A DNA stretch of 64,000 nucleotides from Chitinophagaceae bacterium (GTDB lineage Bacteria > Bacteroidota > Bacteroidia > Chitinophagales > Chitinophagaceae): the NCBI GenBank assembly GCA_023957125.1, contig JAMLHL010000008.1, positions 124,001-188,000 on the forward strand, read 5' to 3'. Made by a program: the position numbers and the translations under genes. The notes below the pieces were generated by a model that searched no databases, was not told the origin of the DNA, and saw nothing but the letters and a program-made list of their open reading frames with translations. Positions 25,420 through 34,452 of the stretch are shown piece after piece. Position 1 is the first letter of the stretch, and each line of letters starts with the position of its first letter.

Positions 25420-25839
25420 TCAGCCGGTAATGGTGATCGTTTCCCGAATATGAGTATGATCCTCAATAACAGAAAAGACCAGTTGTGCCAAATCAAAAAC
25501 ACTGATGGGGATTTTCCTTTTACGGAAGGATTAATCTTTATGATTCCTGTTTCGGTTTTATTAACAATTCTGGTAGGGCGAATAATCGTCCATTGTAGTA
25601 CCGGGTTTTTGATCAGTCCCTCCTGGCGGGCATGGTCTTCTCATAGCAGCCTTAGCTTTTTAATAAATCGAACGACCAGCCGGAATAAAAACGGCATTTC
25701 TTTAAAACTATCACCGGTTCCCTGCCCACTGATACAAACTAATCTTTGTGCGCCTGCTTTTTCATCTGTTCTATTATATTGCCGGTGCCCCGATAAAGCC
25801 GGTTCCACCAAATACGGCGATCCTGTTTGTAGTCTTCAT
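25420..25839 (-). pseudogene. NAD(P)-binding (NmrA/SDR-like) protein, decayed
   Basis: From the ATG at 25839 the minus strand encodes MKTTNRIAVFGGTGFIG, the glycine-rich NAD(P)-binding start of an atypical short-chain dehydrogenase. It then breaks after GAPAI. In other frames the family continues (AGAQRLVCISGQGTGDSF, LQWTIIRPTRIVNKTETG, ISVFDLAQLVFSVIED and ETITITG). At least one internal deletion, a TGA codon within the RLLxEDHARQEG segment and frameshifts are visible. The gene is dead. Confidence 0.75.
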
Positions 25840-25850
25840 ATTAGCAGCAT

Positions 25851-28800
25851 TTAATCCTTTTTCTCCTCTGGCTGCGGTTTCTTTTTCAGCAGGTCTTTGA
25901 GGGTGCTTTTAACCGCTTCCTCCGCCTTCTTTTTGGTCTCTTCCAACGGCTTCTGCGCGGCAGCACTGCTGTCGTTTTTATTGCCGCCCAGTAACTGTTT
26001 GGCGGCTTCTTCCTTCAGGTCTTTCACGAGTTCGGTTTTTATGGATTTGACCGAATCTTCCAAAGCCTTTTTGGCATCTTCAATTTTCTGCTGGGCAAAA
26101 TCGGCTGCCTGTTGTTTCATATCGGCTACAGCATCACCCGCGGATTCTTTCAGGTCGGTATGGATCTGCGGATTGGTTATGGTGCCTCCCATTTTTAAGT
26201 TCAGGTTAATATGATCGCTCAGCTTAACGGGGATGCCTTTGCCGGCTGCCTGCTGCGCCAGGTTATTGATCAGCGCATTGCCTTCCGTGCCGATCATGGC
26301 GCGTGGCACCTGCATGCCAATCACATAGTTGATAGACTGGTCCAGTCCGTGCATCCCGCCAATCTCCATATCAATGTCTTTTACTTTTACATGGAAGGGT
26401 TTTACCAGCACCTTCCCGTTGCTGAACTCAAAAGAGGTTTTGATATCCTTCAACGTCAGCCCGTTTAAATCAGCTACCTGCAGGGTTTGCGCCATTTTTT
26501 CCAGCGGTGCGAATTTCTTCAAAACGCCCTGCAATAATAACAGGTTGCCGTTTCCGGTAAGAGAACCCATTACCGGCATCATATCGCCGCCTAATTTCCC
26601 GGTTAAGGATAATTGTGAGGACACTACCCCGGAGATAAATTTTCCTATGGGCATCAACTGCTGAACGGTATTAAATGCGTAAAAGGTTTTCTCCACACTC
26701 AAATCCCTGACGTCGTATGACAGGGAAATATCCGGATGTTTTTTATCCGTCTTGGTGGAATAATAACCGTTCAAACCGATCTTGCCATCCAGTGCATCCA
26801 TCTGCAGGTTCTTCAGGGTTACTGTTTCATCTTTGATCGCCAGGATGCCTTTCACATTATTATAACTGGTTTTATCGTAGCTGAGCTGATCCACTGCTGC
26901 CAGCAGGGTAAAAGCTATGTTTTGGGGAACAAGAAAAGGTTCCGTTGCGGCTGCACTTTCACTGGTTGCAGTATCCGTACCCAGGAGCTCATTCAGGTTC
27001 AGTTTGTCAGCATGCACATTCAGCGTTCCGGCAACAGGCTCGTCTTTCAGCGCGTATCCTATAGCGTTATCAAGGGAGCCGTGGGCGCTGATGTTTGATT
27101 GCAGGTATTCGGCTTTCAGGGAATTAAGCGTAATGTTTTTGGGATTAAAGGTGAAAGCCGCTTCGCTGATCTTTATACCCGTGGGATAGTCTTTACCGGT
27201 ATATTGCAAACCGGCAATGTTGAGCGATCCCGACAGGTGGATCCGGTCGTAGGCTTCCTTATCAATATCGGCCTTATTGCCTTTGAAAGCCATATTAGCG
27301 GAAAGCAACCCCGACAATTGAGTGCCGGGTTCGAACCGGGTAAACTGGGCCGCATTGGCCAAATTGAATTTCCCCTTAGCGTTGCCTTCAAAATAAAGGG
27401 TAGTTGCCGGGTTTTTGATCCGTACATTAAAATCAATAGGATCGTCGCCTACTTCAATGTGGGCGGCGGGGATCTCGATTATGGTATGATCCGCTATGCC
27501 ATCGGGGTTCTCCAGCCTCACCCGGATATTGCTGTTGCGTACCGGCTGCGGAAAATCTTTGGAGGAATAGTTGAGCCCGGTGATATTGATGAAGCCGTTG
27601 GCAGTAAAAGGTCCGGGCTTTTGTTGCGTGATCACCGCCATATTGCCTTTGGCGCCGGCATCGGCATCCAATAGCCCCGACAGTTTGGTGTCGTCGGTGA
27701 GTTTTATAAATTGCGTTACCTGCGCCAGGTTTAATTTCCCTTTTACCCGGGCATCTATATATTGATCGGTTTCCGGTTTTTTAAACAGGACACTAAAATC
27801 AAACGGGTCATTTCCGAATTCAATATGTCCCTTGGAAATATCTATTACGGTATTGTCCATTACGCCATCCGGGTTTTCAACCTTCATGGCAATGGCTATA
27901 TTTTTCACGGGTTGAGGCAGGTCGGGATACTGGAAAAAGCCATCTTCCACATTGAGGTTGACCAGGTAAGCCGGCATTTTCACCGAATTGTATTCCCCTT
28001 TTACGAAACCATTGAAAACAGCCTTCCCGCTGGTTTTGATCTTGTCAAAATCATTCTTGTAAATAGCAGGTACCAGCGATAGCAGGGTTTTGAACTCGGT
28101 GGAAGGCGCATTGAATTTGATATCCATACCATAAGTGGTGTCGTTCACGAACTGGAAATAACCCTCCGACGACAGATTGAGGTCGTTTAATTGAATATCA
28201 TCTGTTTTGAAAGTGTATTTATCGTTTTTAGTATCTACCTGAATATCCGCTTCCGCAAAAACTTTGGAGTTCACTAAATAGGGAATTTTGGTGTAGGTAT
28301 AGGACACCGATTCCGCGGAGGTTTTTGTTTTCAGCGTAAAAAGATCGGCGGTAAAATCGCCGCTGCCCGAATGATTGAGATGAAAGATCTCACTGCTCAT
28401 GTCGCCGGGGATATCTATATAATTAATATAGCCGTCTTTGATCGAATAATTCTTTAGCTGAACATTAAAGTTGCTTTCTGTTTCCGCTACCGCGGCAGTA
28501 TCGGGCAGGGTAATATCCCAGTTGGCTTTTCCTTCTTTATTCACAATGGCGTGTATGCGCGGCTGATCTATAACAACTGAATATATTTTCATTTGGTTAC
28601 CGCCGAAAAGGCTCATCAGGTTCAGCGCCACATCTATTTGCCTGGCGGACATCAGGGTGTCTTTGGAAAAATCTCCGGTACCTACGACCCGGAGCCCTTC
28701 CAGTCCCACTGCCAGCCGCGGAAATCGCCTGAACAGGGAGATGTTGACGTCTTTGAAATCCACGTTGGCATTTAGGTTTTTGTTGATTTCCGTTTTGGCG

Positions 28801-28901
28801 ATGGCCATAATTTTTCCCTTAAAAGCGAAGGGAAGAATAAAAGCAATCAACAGCAGGGCGATAAGAACGATGCCTGTTATTTTCGCAATTTTCTTTAACA
28901 T
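25851..28901 (-). CDS. Large AsmA-like envelope protein
   Basis: 1016 residues. An N-terminal membrane anchor (about 8-30, ITGIVLIALLLIAFILPFAF) precedes an AsmA N-terminal region (NANVDFKDVNISLFRRFPRL, MKIYSVVIDQPRIHAIVNKEGKANWDI). Two internal repeats of about 130 residues each follow, each with FPQPV/LPQPV, VENPDGV, HIEFGNDPFDF and TKLSGLLDAD-type blocks. The C-terminus has the AsmA_2-like SLTGNGNLLLLQGVL block and a Lys/Glu-rich coiled tail. AsmA-like proteins are thought to form periplasm-spanning bridges that move lipids between membranes. It is single and divergent from trmH. Confidence 0.85.
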   Translation of the reverse strand: MLKKIAKITGIVLIALLLIAFILPFAFKGKIMAIAKTEINKNLNANVDFKDVNISLFRRFPRLAVGLEGLRVVGTGDFSKDTLMSARQIDVALNLMSLFGGNQMKIYSVVIDQPRIHAIVNKEGKANWDITLPDTAAVAETESNFNVQLKNYSIKDGYINYIDIPGDMSSEIFHLNHSGSGDFTADLFTLKTKTSAESVSYTYTKIPYLVNSKVFAEADIQVDTKNDKYTFKTDDIQLNDLNLSSEGYFQFVNDTTYGMDIKFNAPSTEFKTLLSLVPAIYKNDFDKIKTSGKAVFNGFVKGEYNSVKMPAYLVNLNVEDGFFQYPDLPQPVKNIAIAMKVENPDGVMDNTVIDISKGHIEFGNDPFDFSVLFKKPETDQYIDARVKGKLNLAQVTQFIKLTDDTKLSGLLDADAGAKGNMAVITQQKPGPFTANGFINITGLNYSSKDFPQPVRNSNIRVRLENPDGIADHTIIEIPAAHIEVGDDPIDFNVRIKNPATTLYFEGNAKGKFNLANAAQFTRFEPGTQLSGLLSANMAFKGNKADIDKEAYDRIHLSGSLNIAGLQYTGKDYPTGIKISEAAFTFNPKNITLNSLKAEYLQSNISAHGSLDNAIGYALKDEPVAGTLNVHADKLNLNELLGTDTATSESAAATEPFLVPQNIAFTLLAAVDQLSYDKTSYNNVKGILAIKDETVTLKNLQMDALDGKIGLNGYYSTKTDKKHPDISLSYDVRDLSVEKTFYAFNTVQQLMPIGKFISGVVSSQLSLTGKLGGDMMPVMGSLTGNGNLLLLQGVLKKFAPLEKMAQTLQVADLNGLTLKDIKTSFEFSNGKVLVKPFHVKVKDIDMEIGGMHGLDQSINYVIGMQVPRAMIGTEGNALINNLAQQAAGKGIPVKLSDHINLNLKMGGTITNPQIHTDLKESAGDAVADMKQQAADFAQQKIEDAKKALEDSVKSIKTELVKDLKEEAAKQLLGGNKNDSSAAAQKPLEETKKKAEEAVKSTLKDLLKKKPQPEEKKD

Positions 28902-28982
28902 GATGGTTTTCCTTAGTTTTTAGATAACTTAAGGCCGAAAGTAACTATTTATATTTCAGACCTTTTTTAAATTTATACAAAT

Positions 28983-29576
28983 ATGACGCCGGAAAGGTAT
29001 CAGCGACTGGTTCGGGTGTTGAATAAACGTCAAAACAATCTCGCTGTTGTATTGGAAAACGTTTTTGATCCGCATAATATCTCGGCCGTTATGCGTAGTT
29101 GCGACGCCGTGGGCATCCAGGACGTTTATGTATTGAACAGCAGGATCCCCCGGCATAAAAAATGGGGCGTTAAAAGTTCTTCCAGTGCAGCTAAATGGCT
29201 TACCATTCACCAGTTTACGGAGGTACAACCATGTTTTGATGCCCTGAGGGAAAAATACGACCGGGTTATGACCACCCATTTGAGCAGTGATGCAGTGAGT
29301 ATTTATGAGATGGATTTTACCGGCTCCCTGGCGTTGGTTTTCGGCAATGAACACAGCGGGGTGAGTGATGATATCCGGGCTTTGGCGGATGGTAATTTTA
29401 TTATTCCACAGGTGGGGATTATAAAATCTCTCAATATTTCGGTGGCCTGCGCAATTACTATTTATGAAGCTTACCGGCAAAAACATTTGGCCGGACATTA
29501 TGAACAAAAAAATCTTCCGGATGAACAATACCAGGGTTTGATGAACCAGTGGGGAATGTATGAGGGAAGGGAATAA
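28983..29576 (+). CDS. trmH: SPOUT RNA 2'-O-methyltransferase, TrmH family
   Basis: 197 residues. SpoU-type knot motifs are present: NVFDPHNISAVMRSCDAVG (motif 1), ALVFGNEHSGVSDDI (motif 2) and IPQVGIIKSLNISVACAI (motif 3). The size and the N-terminal YQRLVRVLNKRQNNLAVVLE match tRNA (guanosine-18)-2'-O-methyltransferase TrmH rather than the larger rRNA enzyme RlmB. Motif 3 carries the Asn and Ser that complete the SAM knot. A highly structured sequence follows the stop codon. Confidence 0.9.
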   Translation: MTPERYQRLVRVLNKRQNNLAVVLENVFDPHNISAVMRSCDAVGIQDVYVLNSRIPRHKKWGVKSSSSAAKWLTIHQFTEVQPCFDALREKYDRVMTTHLSSDAVSIYEMDFTGSLALVFGNEHSGVSDDIRALADGNFIIPQVGIIKSLNISVACAITIYEAYRQKHLAGHYEQKNLPDEQYQGLMNQWGMYEGRE

Positions 29577-29579
29577 AAA

Positions 29580-29667
29580 AAAGCAACAGAAAATGAAATT
29601 CGATTAGGTTGTGAAGGGGATTAATGTAATCGGCAGTAATCAAACTGCATGCATCTTCTGTTGCTTT
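29580..29667. other. Nested inverted-repeat element (possible structured RNA)
   Basis: Perfect 12-base outer arms AAAGCAACAGAA (29580-29591) and TTCTGTTGCTTT (29656-29667) enclose GATTA-ATG-TAATC (29619-29631), a GCAG/CTGC hairpin (29633-29648) and TGCATGCA. It begins within a few bases of the trmH stop. It could be an untranslated regulatory RNA, an unusual terminator or a small palindromic element. Confidence 0.45.
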
Positions 29668-29811
29668 AGTGTTTGCAATGATTTAGACGGACGGTTAAAA
29701 TACATTGCTGTTTTTACATAAGGATTTTGGATCTGGCGCTTTTCGGTTAACCTAGTTTTCTATAGGATGGTTTGGCGTTCTTCGGATACCGGATTAAAAA
29801 GGGCTTTTGGG

Positions 29812-29881
29812 TTTCGGATATTGGATCTTGATATTGGATTCGGACATTGGATTCAGATATTGGATACGGATCATTGGATTT
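29812..29881. repeat. Degenerate 13-14-base tandem repeat (GATATTGGAT core)
   Basis: Five imperfect units share GGATATTGGAT / TGATATTGGAT / GGACATTGGAT / AGATATTGGAT / GGATCATTGGAT. No protein role is evident. Confidence 0.65.
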
Positions 29882-30193
29882 GTTTCACAAAGAAACAACG
29901 CCGGGGAGTGCTGTGAAATAGTGCCGCATACAAATGACCGGTCATTGATATTCTACACCAGGGGGATTTTACGAGCCAGGGCCGGTAAGGCTTTCCTCTT
30001 ATATTGCGGTATTTTGGATAAAGTGATTTGTAAATGTGTATCAGCCAGTCAGTTTTGTATAGCGTATAATAGGGGTTTGCAGGTATTTTCCCTACTTCCC
30101 GGTAAATCTACGCGAGGCATGCCGCCTGTTGAGGACTAAAGTCCATTCACTAAAAATGCAGGCATTTCACATTAAATTGATATAGGATAACCC

Positions 30194-30225
30194 AAAAAGG
30201 AAAAAGACCCTCATGATTGAAGGTC
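30194..30225 (-). terminator. Terminator of the GLPGLI-like gene
   Basis: On the minus strand GACCTTCA-ATCA-TGAGGGTC (one G-U pair) is followed by TTTTTCCTTTTT. It lies 32 bases past the stop codon at 30257. Confidence 0.7.
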
Positions 30226-30256
30226 CTTTCCGATTATAAACAGCCCCAAAACTTGC

Positions 30257-31108
30257 TTAGTTGTTTCCCCTACGCCTTCCCCCCTGGCCAAACCGGCCCT
30301 GCATTTCGCTCATGGGTTTAATATCATACCCTTTGGGTATCTCAAATACTTTGTCTTCTATCACCGGGTCAAGTTCCACCTTTGTCACCTCCATGGTCAT
30401 TTCAAAACCGTTGGGACGCTTCACCTCTACAGCCATCACGAAGCCGTCAATTTTATCCAGTCCGCTCAAACCGAATCCCATATTTCCACCTCCGCGCATG
30501 CTGGCACCTCTTCCCATACCCCCGGTATTGCCCGAAGCGGGGTAACCGGGCGCCATTTTAAAGTCGGGCGTGAACCATACGGTTGCTTCATTGACAGATC
30601 CCTGCATGGTTCGCGTTTTTACGATCACTTTTTTGCAGTTGTACCCCGCTATCTTCCTCGTATCGTTAGTGGCGATGATCTCCACCTGTGGATCCCGGTT
30701 GCCTGCCGATTGCCCCCTCGCGTTGCGGAGCGAATCCATTCGTTTTCTCATTGCCTCCTCGTCCTCTTCCGTGGTATAGAAGCCTGTTTTTCTACCCATA
30801 GCCTCGGTAAGGGTGGTGGTTCTCTTATTCTTTTTATCTATGATAACCGTTGAGTTTCCAAAATCACTCTTGCTCAATGTCTTGATCAGATCTCCTTTAA
30901 AATATACCGTTGTTTTTGTTTCCCTGTTACCCGAAGAACTAAATCCGCCGCCATCGTCTTCGTCGCCCCGGGCTGCTCTGTTGGCGTTTTGAGGAAAGCT
31001 GAATTCGGATTTTGACTGTACGATGGCACGTTCAACTATTTTTTGCTGAGCGTTGGCGGTCGCTCCAAAGCCGGCAAATAAACACAAAAAGAGGAGCGTC
31101 TTTTTCAT
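30257..31108 (-). CDS. GLPGLI/DUF4412-like exported protein
   Basis: 283 residues with a signal peptide (1-20, ending ATANAQ). The pattern TVYFKGDLIKT, DKKNKRTTTLTEAMGRKTGF, ATNDTRKIAGYNCKKVIVKT and EATVWFTPDF is typical of the GLPGLI/DUF4412 group of Bacteroidota envelope proteins, whose role is unknown. Gly/Arg/Met-rich insertions (GGMGRGASMRGGGNMGFG) and a GGRRRGNN tail are unusual low-complexity parts. A -7 box TAATTTTG (minus strand, 31133-31126) precedes it, and a good terminator follows. Confidence 0.75.
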   Translation of the reverse strand: MKKTLLFLCLFAGFGATANAQQKIVERAIVQSKSEFSFPQNANRAARGDEDDGGGFSSSGNRETKTTVYFKGDLIKTLSKSDFGNSTVIIDKKNKRTTTLTEAMGRKTGFYTTEEDEEAMRKRMDSLRNARGQSAGNRDPQVEIIATNDTRKIAGYNCKKVIVKTRTMQGSVNEATVWFTPDFKMAPGYPASGNTGGMGRGASMRGGGNMGFGLSGLDKIDGFVMAVEVKRPNGFEMTMEVTKVELDPVIEDKVFEIPKGYDIKPMSEMQGRFGQGGRRRGNN

Positions 31109-31125
31109 CGTTGATTGATTGTACT

Positions 31126-31133
31126 CAAAATTA
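31126..31133 (-). promoter_or_regulatory. -7 box for the GLPGLI-like gene
   Basis: TAATTTTG on the minus strand fits TAnnTTTG, 18 bases upstream of the ATG at 31108. No clear -33 TTTG was found at the usual distance. Confidence 0.4.
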
Positions 31134-31176
31134 CAATCTAAATGGAGCAGGCTGTATTATGGAAGGTTAAATAATG

Positions 31177-32370
31177 TTAATAAGTTTCAAAGAAGGCAAC
31201 CGAACCTCCTACCCAGGTTTTGTCCTGGTTGTACCGTACGCCGATCATCTTTCCCTTGCTCAGGCGTGCCAGGTTAATCGCCGCATGAGGGCGTATATCT
31301 CCGTCCGGCCACACATACATCAGCCGGATCTCCGCCTTTGCGGAAATGTCCGGGGTTGGGATAATGTCCGCGTATTTCACCTTCCGCTGCAGGATCCAGT
31401 TTTCAGGATCCTTTATCCGGACGAAGTCGGAGGGCTGAATATCTATGATCACTCCCTGTCCGGCGAAAGAGAACAGTGGCTTTAATACATAATTTTCCGG
31501 ATCGGGAGGGATGGATGTTATGTCATTCAGGAAATAAGTTTTGGGAACGTAAGGGCTGTTAATAAAAGGAAGCGTGAATTTGCTGATGCGATAGAACCAG
31601 TTGGGATGCGGTATCCATTCTACATCCCAACCCTTTGTGATATCAATGCAGTTTTGCAACTCTGGTTGGGATTTCAGATCATCAAAAATAACCCGGTTGT
31701 ATATTCTTCTGACGATGGTTTTTCGCCCGTTTTTCAGGTAGTACAATTTTTTTCCTTCTGCTATCAGTTCGGTCAGGCATACCGGTTGGATACCGGTATA
31801 ATCCCGGGTGCAATAGAAATCTATCCGGGTTTTTTGCTCGTGCGGTTTTACTTCTAAAAGGATGACATTTTCCGCCGCATGATCACCCAGCAACAGTTTA
31901 TTAAGCATTGCGAGGTAAGAAGTCTGGTTGTAGCCATTGAGATAATGACTGTAGTTGCCAGGAATATCAAAATGTTTCCGGATCACTTCCGGGTAATAGC
32001 ACTGGAACCCAAAGAGGGTAGGGAAGCCCTGCATTTCTATGAGTTGGGGTTCGGGCTGGCCGTTTGCTCCTTCGCACACGCCGAAATCAAAAGCGATCAT
32101 GTGGCTATGCACATTTTCTCCGGGCACATTTTCCGTTGCAGGAATGGCTCTTTCGGTAAGGGTTTTAAATTGCTGGCCGGTAATAACATCTATTATACTT
32201 TCACATGTATCCAGCATTTTGCGGGTAAAATACCGATCCACAAAAACGGGGGTTTCGGCTACCCTGAATTCGATGGCGCCTGGGTGCAGCCTGTTGAGAT
32301 CGTTTAAGAAAGTTTGATACCGGCTTGTAGAGAACGATTCATTAAATGCTTTTCGTAAGGAAGACACCAT
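31177..32370 (-). CDS. ATP-grasp-like protein, partner of the amidotransferase
   Basis: 397 residues, no signal peptide. The C-terminal half has ATP-grasp-like elements: Lys in YVLKPLFSFAGQGVIID (about 290-306), WILQRKVKYADII, the acidic AEIRLMYVWPDGD, and the metal-binding-type NLARLSKGK. The N-terminal half contains MIAFDFGVCEGANGQ and LIEMQGFPTLFGFQCYYPE. The family is not one I can name; a carboxylate-amine or -thiol ligase is the reasonable guess. It lies 37 bases downstream of a class I glutamine amidotransferase on the same strand, so ammonia or amide transfer may be coupled. The product is unknown. Confidence 0.6.
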   Translation of the reverse strand: MVSSLRKAFNESFSTSRYQTFLNDLNRLHPGAIEFRVAETPVFVDRYFTRKMLDTCESIIDVITGQQFKTLTERAIPATENVPGENVHSHMIAFDFGVCEGANGQPEPQLIEMQGFPTLFGFQCYYPEVIRKHFDIPGNYSHYLNGYNQTSYLAMLNKLLLGDHAAENVILLEVKPHEQKTRIDFYCTRDYTGIQPVCLTELIAEGKKLYYLKNGRKTIVRRIYNRVIFDDLKSQPELQNCIDITKGWDVEWIPHPNWFYRISKFTLPFINSPYVPKTYFLNDITSIPPDPENYVLKPLFSFAGQGVIIDIQPSDFVRIKDPENWILQRKVKYADIIPTPDISAKAEIRLMYVWPDGDIRPHAAINLARLSKGKMIGVRYNQDKTWVGGSVAFFETY

Positions 32371-32407
32371 GGCGGGGAAGTTTTACCGGGAAGGTAATTA
32401 TTAAATG

Positions 32408-33253
32408 CTAAACTTCCGCTGTCTGGAGATGCTCAACGGCCTGGTTGAGAAAATTAGGCAATACATGAGAGTAGGTCCATAATATTTTATCCGGGTCATT
32501 CAGTTGTTCGATCATAGAGGTCCATTTGGCTTCGCCATGAGCCGCTATTACGCTGTTTTTCTTATCTTCCTGTTGAAAATACATGCTCATCCCGATAGCA
32601 TCTGCTTCGGGGTGAAACTGCGTGCCTATCATAAATTCATTAAAGCGGATGCCCATGATGGCTCTTTCCAAAGCCACATGCGGGCGTTCTTTTTCTATAC
32701 AAAGCAGGGAAGATCGCATAGCTTCCAGTCGTTTGTAGTTAGGCTGCGTTACCTGGTAATCGCGGCTGTCCACCGCGTAAAAAGGATCATTCAGTCCTTC
32801 AAAAACCACATCTTCCCGGCCTCCGGGCAGCATGTGTACGGGAAACACACCGAATGCGGTGGATTTGCGTTTGCTTACCTCAGCTAAACGGTAATGACGA
32901 CAGACGAGTTGAAAAGAGTGGCAGATAAAAAAAACGTATTTTTTGTGAACATGCCCCGCATCATTGTTCCAGGCTTCTATCTCACTGAGCCAGCGAAAGA
33001 ATGCCTTTTCCCAGCTGCTGCCTCTGCTGTCGAGCGGACTGCCGGGGCCGCCGGTAGCGATATAAATATCGTAGCCGGTACCGGGCACTTCCTGTTTTTG
33101 CCTTACTTCAAATTCATCCCGCATTACATCAAGAAAGTTCGCTTCACCGTATTGTTTCAGGATGTCCCTGATACACCGCATACCCTGGTTCGCTACGCCT
33201 TCGTAAAGATCAAGGATAGCTACCTTAACAGGTCTCTTTTCCGAAGAATTCAT
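32408..33253 (-). CDS. Class I glutamine amidotransferase (GMP-synthase-like)
   Basis: 281 residues. The class I glutaminase triad is visible: oxyanion-hole ATGGPGSP (67-72), nucleophile elbow FICHSF with Cys111, and FHPEAD with His214 and Glu216. The core resembles the GuaA amidotransferase domain, but there is no synthetase domain. The C-terminal part (after about 225) is an extra helical segment. It is the first gene of a two-gene operon with an ATP-grasp-like protein. A stand-alone glutaminase feeding that ligase, or a gamma-glutamyl hydrolase, are the main alternatives. Confidence 0.82.
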   Translation of the reverse strand: MNSSEKRPVKVAILDLYEGVANQGMRCIRDILKQYGEANFLDVMRDEFEVRQKQEVPGTGYDIYIATGGPGSPLDSRGSSWEKAFFRWLSEIEAWNNDAGHVHKKYVFFICHSFQLVCRHYRLAEVSKRKSTAFGVFPVHMLPGGREDVVFEGLNDPFYAVDSRDYQVTQPNYKRLEAMRSSLLCIEKERPHVALERAIMGIRFNEFMIGTQFHPEADAIGMSMYFQQEDKKNSVIAAHGEAKWTSMIEQLNDPDKILWTYSHVLPNFLNQAVEHLQTAEV

Positions 33254-33332
33254 CCTGCAAATGTAGGATTTTTAGCCAAGTCAGTTTAGCAATTCTGCCA
33301 TTGCTATCCGCCAGGAACACCGTCTTGCCGTT

Positions 33333-34202
33333 TCAGCTAAATAAACCTTCCCTGAATTGTTTGGGAGTTTGTTTTTCGATCTGCTTAAAGAAATTGAAGA
33401 AGTGTACCGGGTTATTATAACCACATTCATAACATATATCCTTGATGGGATAATTTTCATTCTGCAGTAGTTTCTTGGCATGCCCGATCCTTAGTTCATT
33501 CAGGAAGAATGTGAATGTTTTCTGGGTTTTATGTTTAAAAAATCTGCAAAATGAACTTGGAGACATATTGCATACCCCGGCTACTTCTTCCAGTGTAATA
33601 TCTCGCTGAAAGTTTTTCAGCAGAAACTGATATACTGCATTAAAGCGTTCCATGTCGTTAGCGTTGGTAGATCGCTTAAATCCGGGGCTTGCCAGGAATT
33701 CGTATTCCTCCGACCTTGAGAGAATATCTATCACCTCCAGGAAAATGCCCAGTTGACGTAATCCGTTTGCTTCCACCAGTTCCTTCATTTTATGGTTAAC
33801 AACTTCTCTCGTTCCACTGTAAAATCTTAATCCCCTTTCTGCTTTAAGCATTAGTTCATCGTATTTAATCCGTCCCACTATATCATCGGAAATCCTTCTT
33901 GGAAACTCAAGCGGGTAGTATAATCCGACAGCTTTCGTATATAAATTCCGGTCGCCTTTATAATAAACAGGATCGCATTTCCATAAATGGGGAAGTTCGG
34001 GACTGGCAAGAATGATCTCGCCGTCGGAAAAATTGCCAACATAGTCACCAATGATCAGTTTCCCATGTCCCTGTTCTATCCAGGTAAGTTCACATAGTTT
34101 ATGAAAATGAAATGGATGATCGAAATACGGTTTATAAATTTTTTTCACCCAGATTTTTTTTTCACCGATGATGGGTGCATCAATTATTAGTTCAGGTTTC
34201 AT
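33333..34202 (-). CDS. AraC-family transcriptional regulator of the PUL
   Basis: 289 residues. An N-terminal cupin-like sensor (FDHPFHFHKLCELTWIEQGHG and the GDYVGNFSDGEIILASPELPHLW block, about 25-85) precedes a C-terminal AraC DNA-binding domain (about 190-289). This domain has two helix-turn-helix units: ITLEEVAGVCNMSPSSFCRF and YPIKDICYECGYNNPVHFFN. It is transcribed divergently from the SusC gene, the usual arrangement for a local PUL activator. The inducer is probably a released sugar; this is inference. No HTCS or ECF-sigma/anti-sigma pair is present in this locus. Confidence 0.88.
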   Translation of the reverse strand: MKPELIIDAPIIGEKKIWVKKIYKPYFDHPFHFHKLCELTWIEQGHGKLIIGDYVGNFSDGEIILASPELPHLWKCDPVYYKGDRNLYTKAVGLYYPLEFPRRISDDIVGRIKYDELMLKAERGLRFYSGTREVVNHKMKELVEANGLRQLGIFLEVIDILSRSEEYEFLASPGFKRSTNANDMERFNAVYQFLLKNFQRDITLEEVAGVCNMSPSSFCRFFKHKTQKTFTFFLNELRIGHAKKLLQNENYPIKDICYECGYNNPVHFFNFFKQIEKQTPKQFREGLFS

Positions 34203-34383
34203 ATCTTTTTTATTCTATCGGAGGTTATGAAATAAGCTAAGGAATGTCTTTCTGCGACGCTAGGGTGAATTCTATTTGAATGACCAATACTTCTTCTGTA
34301 GGTGAATGAAAGTACGAATATTATTTTAAAGTTTCAAGATTTAATTAGGTTAAAATACTTTATAACATTAGTAAGAAACACAA

Positions 34384-34413
34384 TTTGGTTCTTTACTATG
34401 GACGGTAAATTTG
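34384..34413 (+). promoter_or_regulatory. Promoter of the SusC gene
   Basis: -33 TTTG at 34384-34387, an 18-base spacer, and -7 TAAATTTG (TAnnTTTG) at 34406-34413. It rules out a translation start at 34411 and supports the ATG at 34453. It lies in the 250-base region shared with the divergent AraC gene. Confidence 0.6.
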
Positions 34414-34452
34414 TTTCGAAATTTTAGATTTCTGTCACCAAAAACGAATGTT

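Larger units (their letters stand above)
29577..30256. other. Intergenic region with structured element and tandem repeat
   Basis: 680 bases without a credible gene. It holds an inverted-repeat structure directly after trmH (29580-29667), a degenerate 13-14-base tandem array (29812-29881), and the terminator of the GLPGLI-like gene (30194-30225). The stretch 29890-30170 shows no feature I can support. Confidence 0.6.

Noticed and set aside
27099..27674. Long open frame on the + strand inside the AsmA-like gene
   Set aside because: It is antisense to a strongly conserved coding region and shows no family features.
29812..29881. The GATATTGGAT tandem array as a CRISPR-like or coding repeat
   Set aside because: The units are 13-14 bases with no spacers, and the short reading frame across it has no other support.
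34411..34452. Longer N-terminus for the SusC protein starting at 34411
   Set aside because: The region overlaps the TAAATTTG promoter box, and the first codon would be TTG. The ATG at 34453 gives a proper signal peptide.
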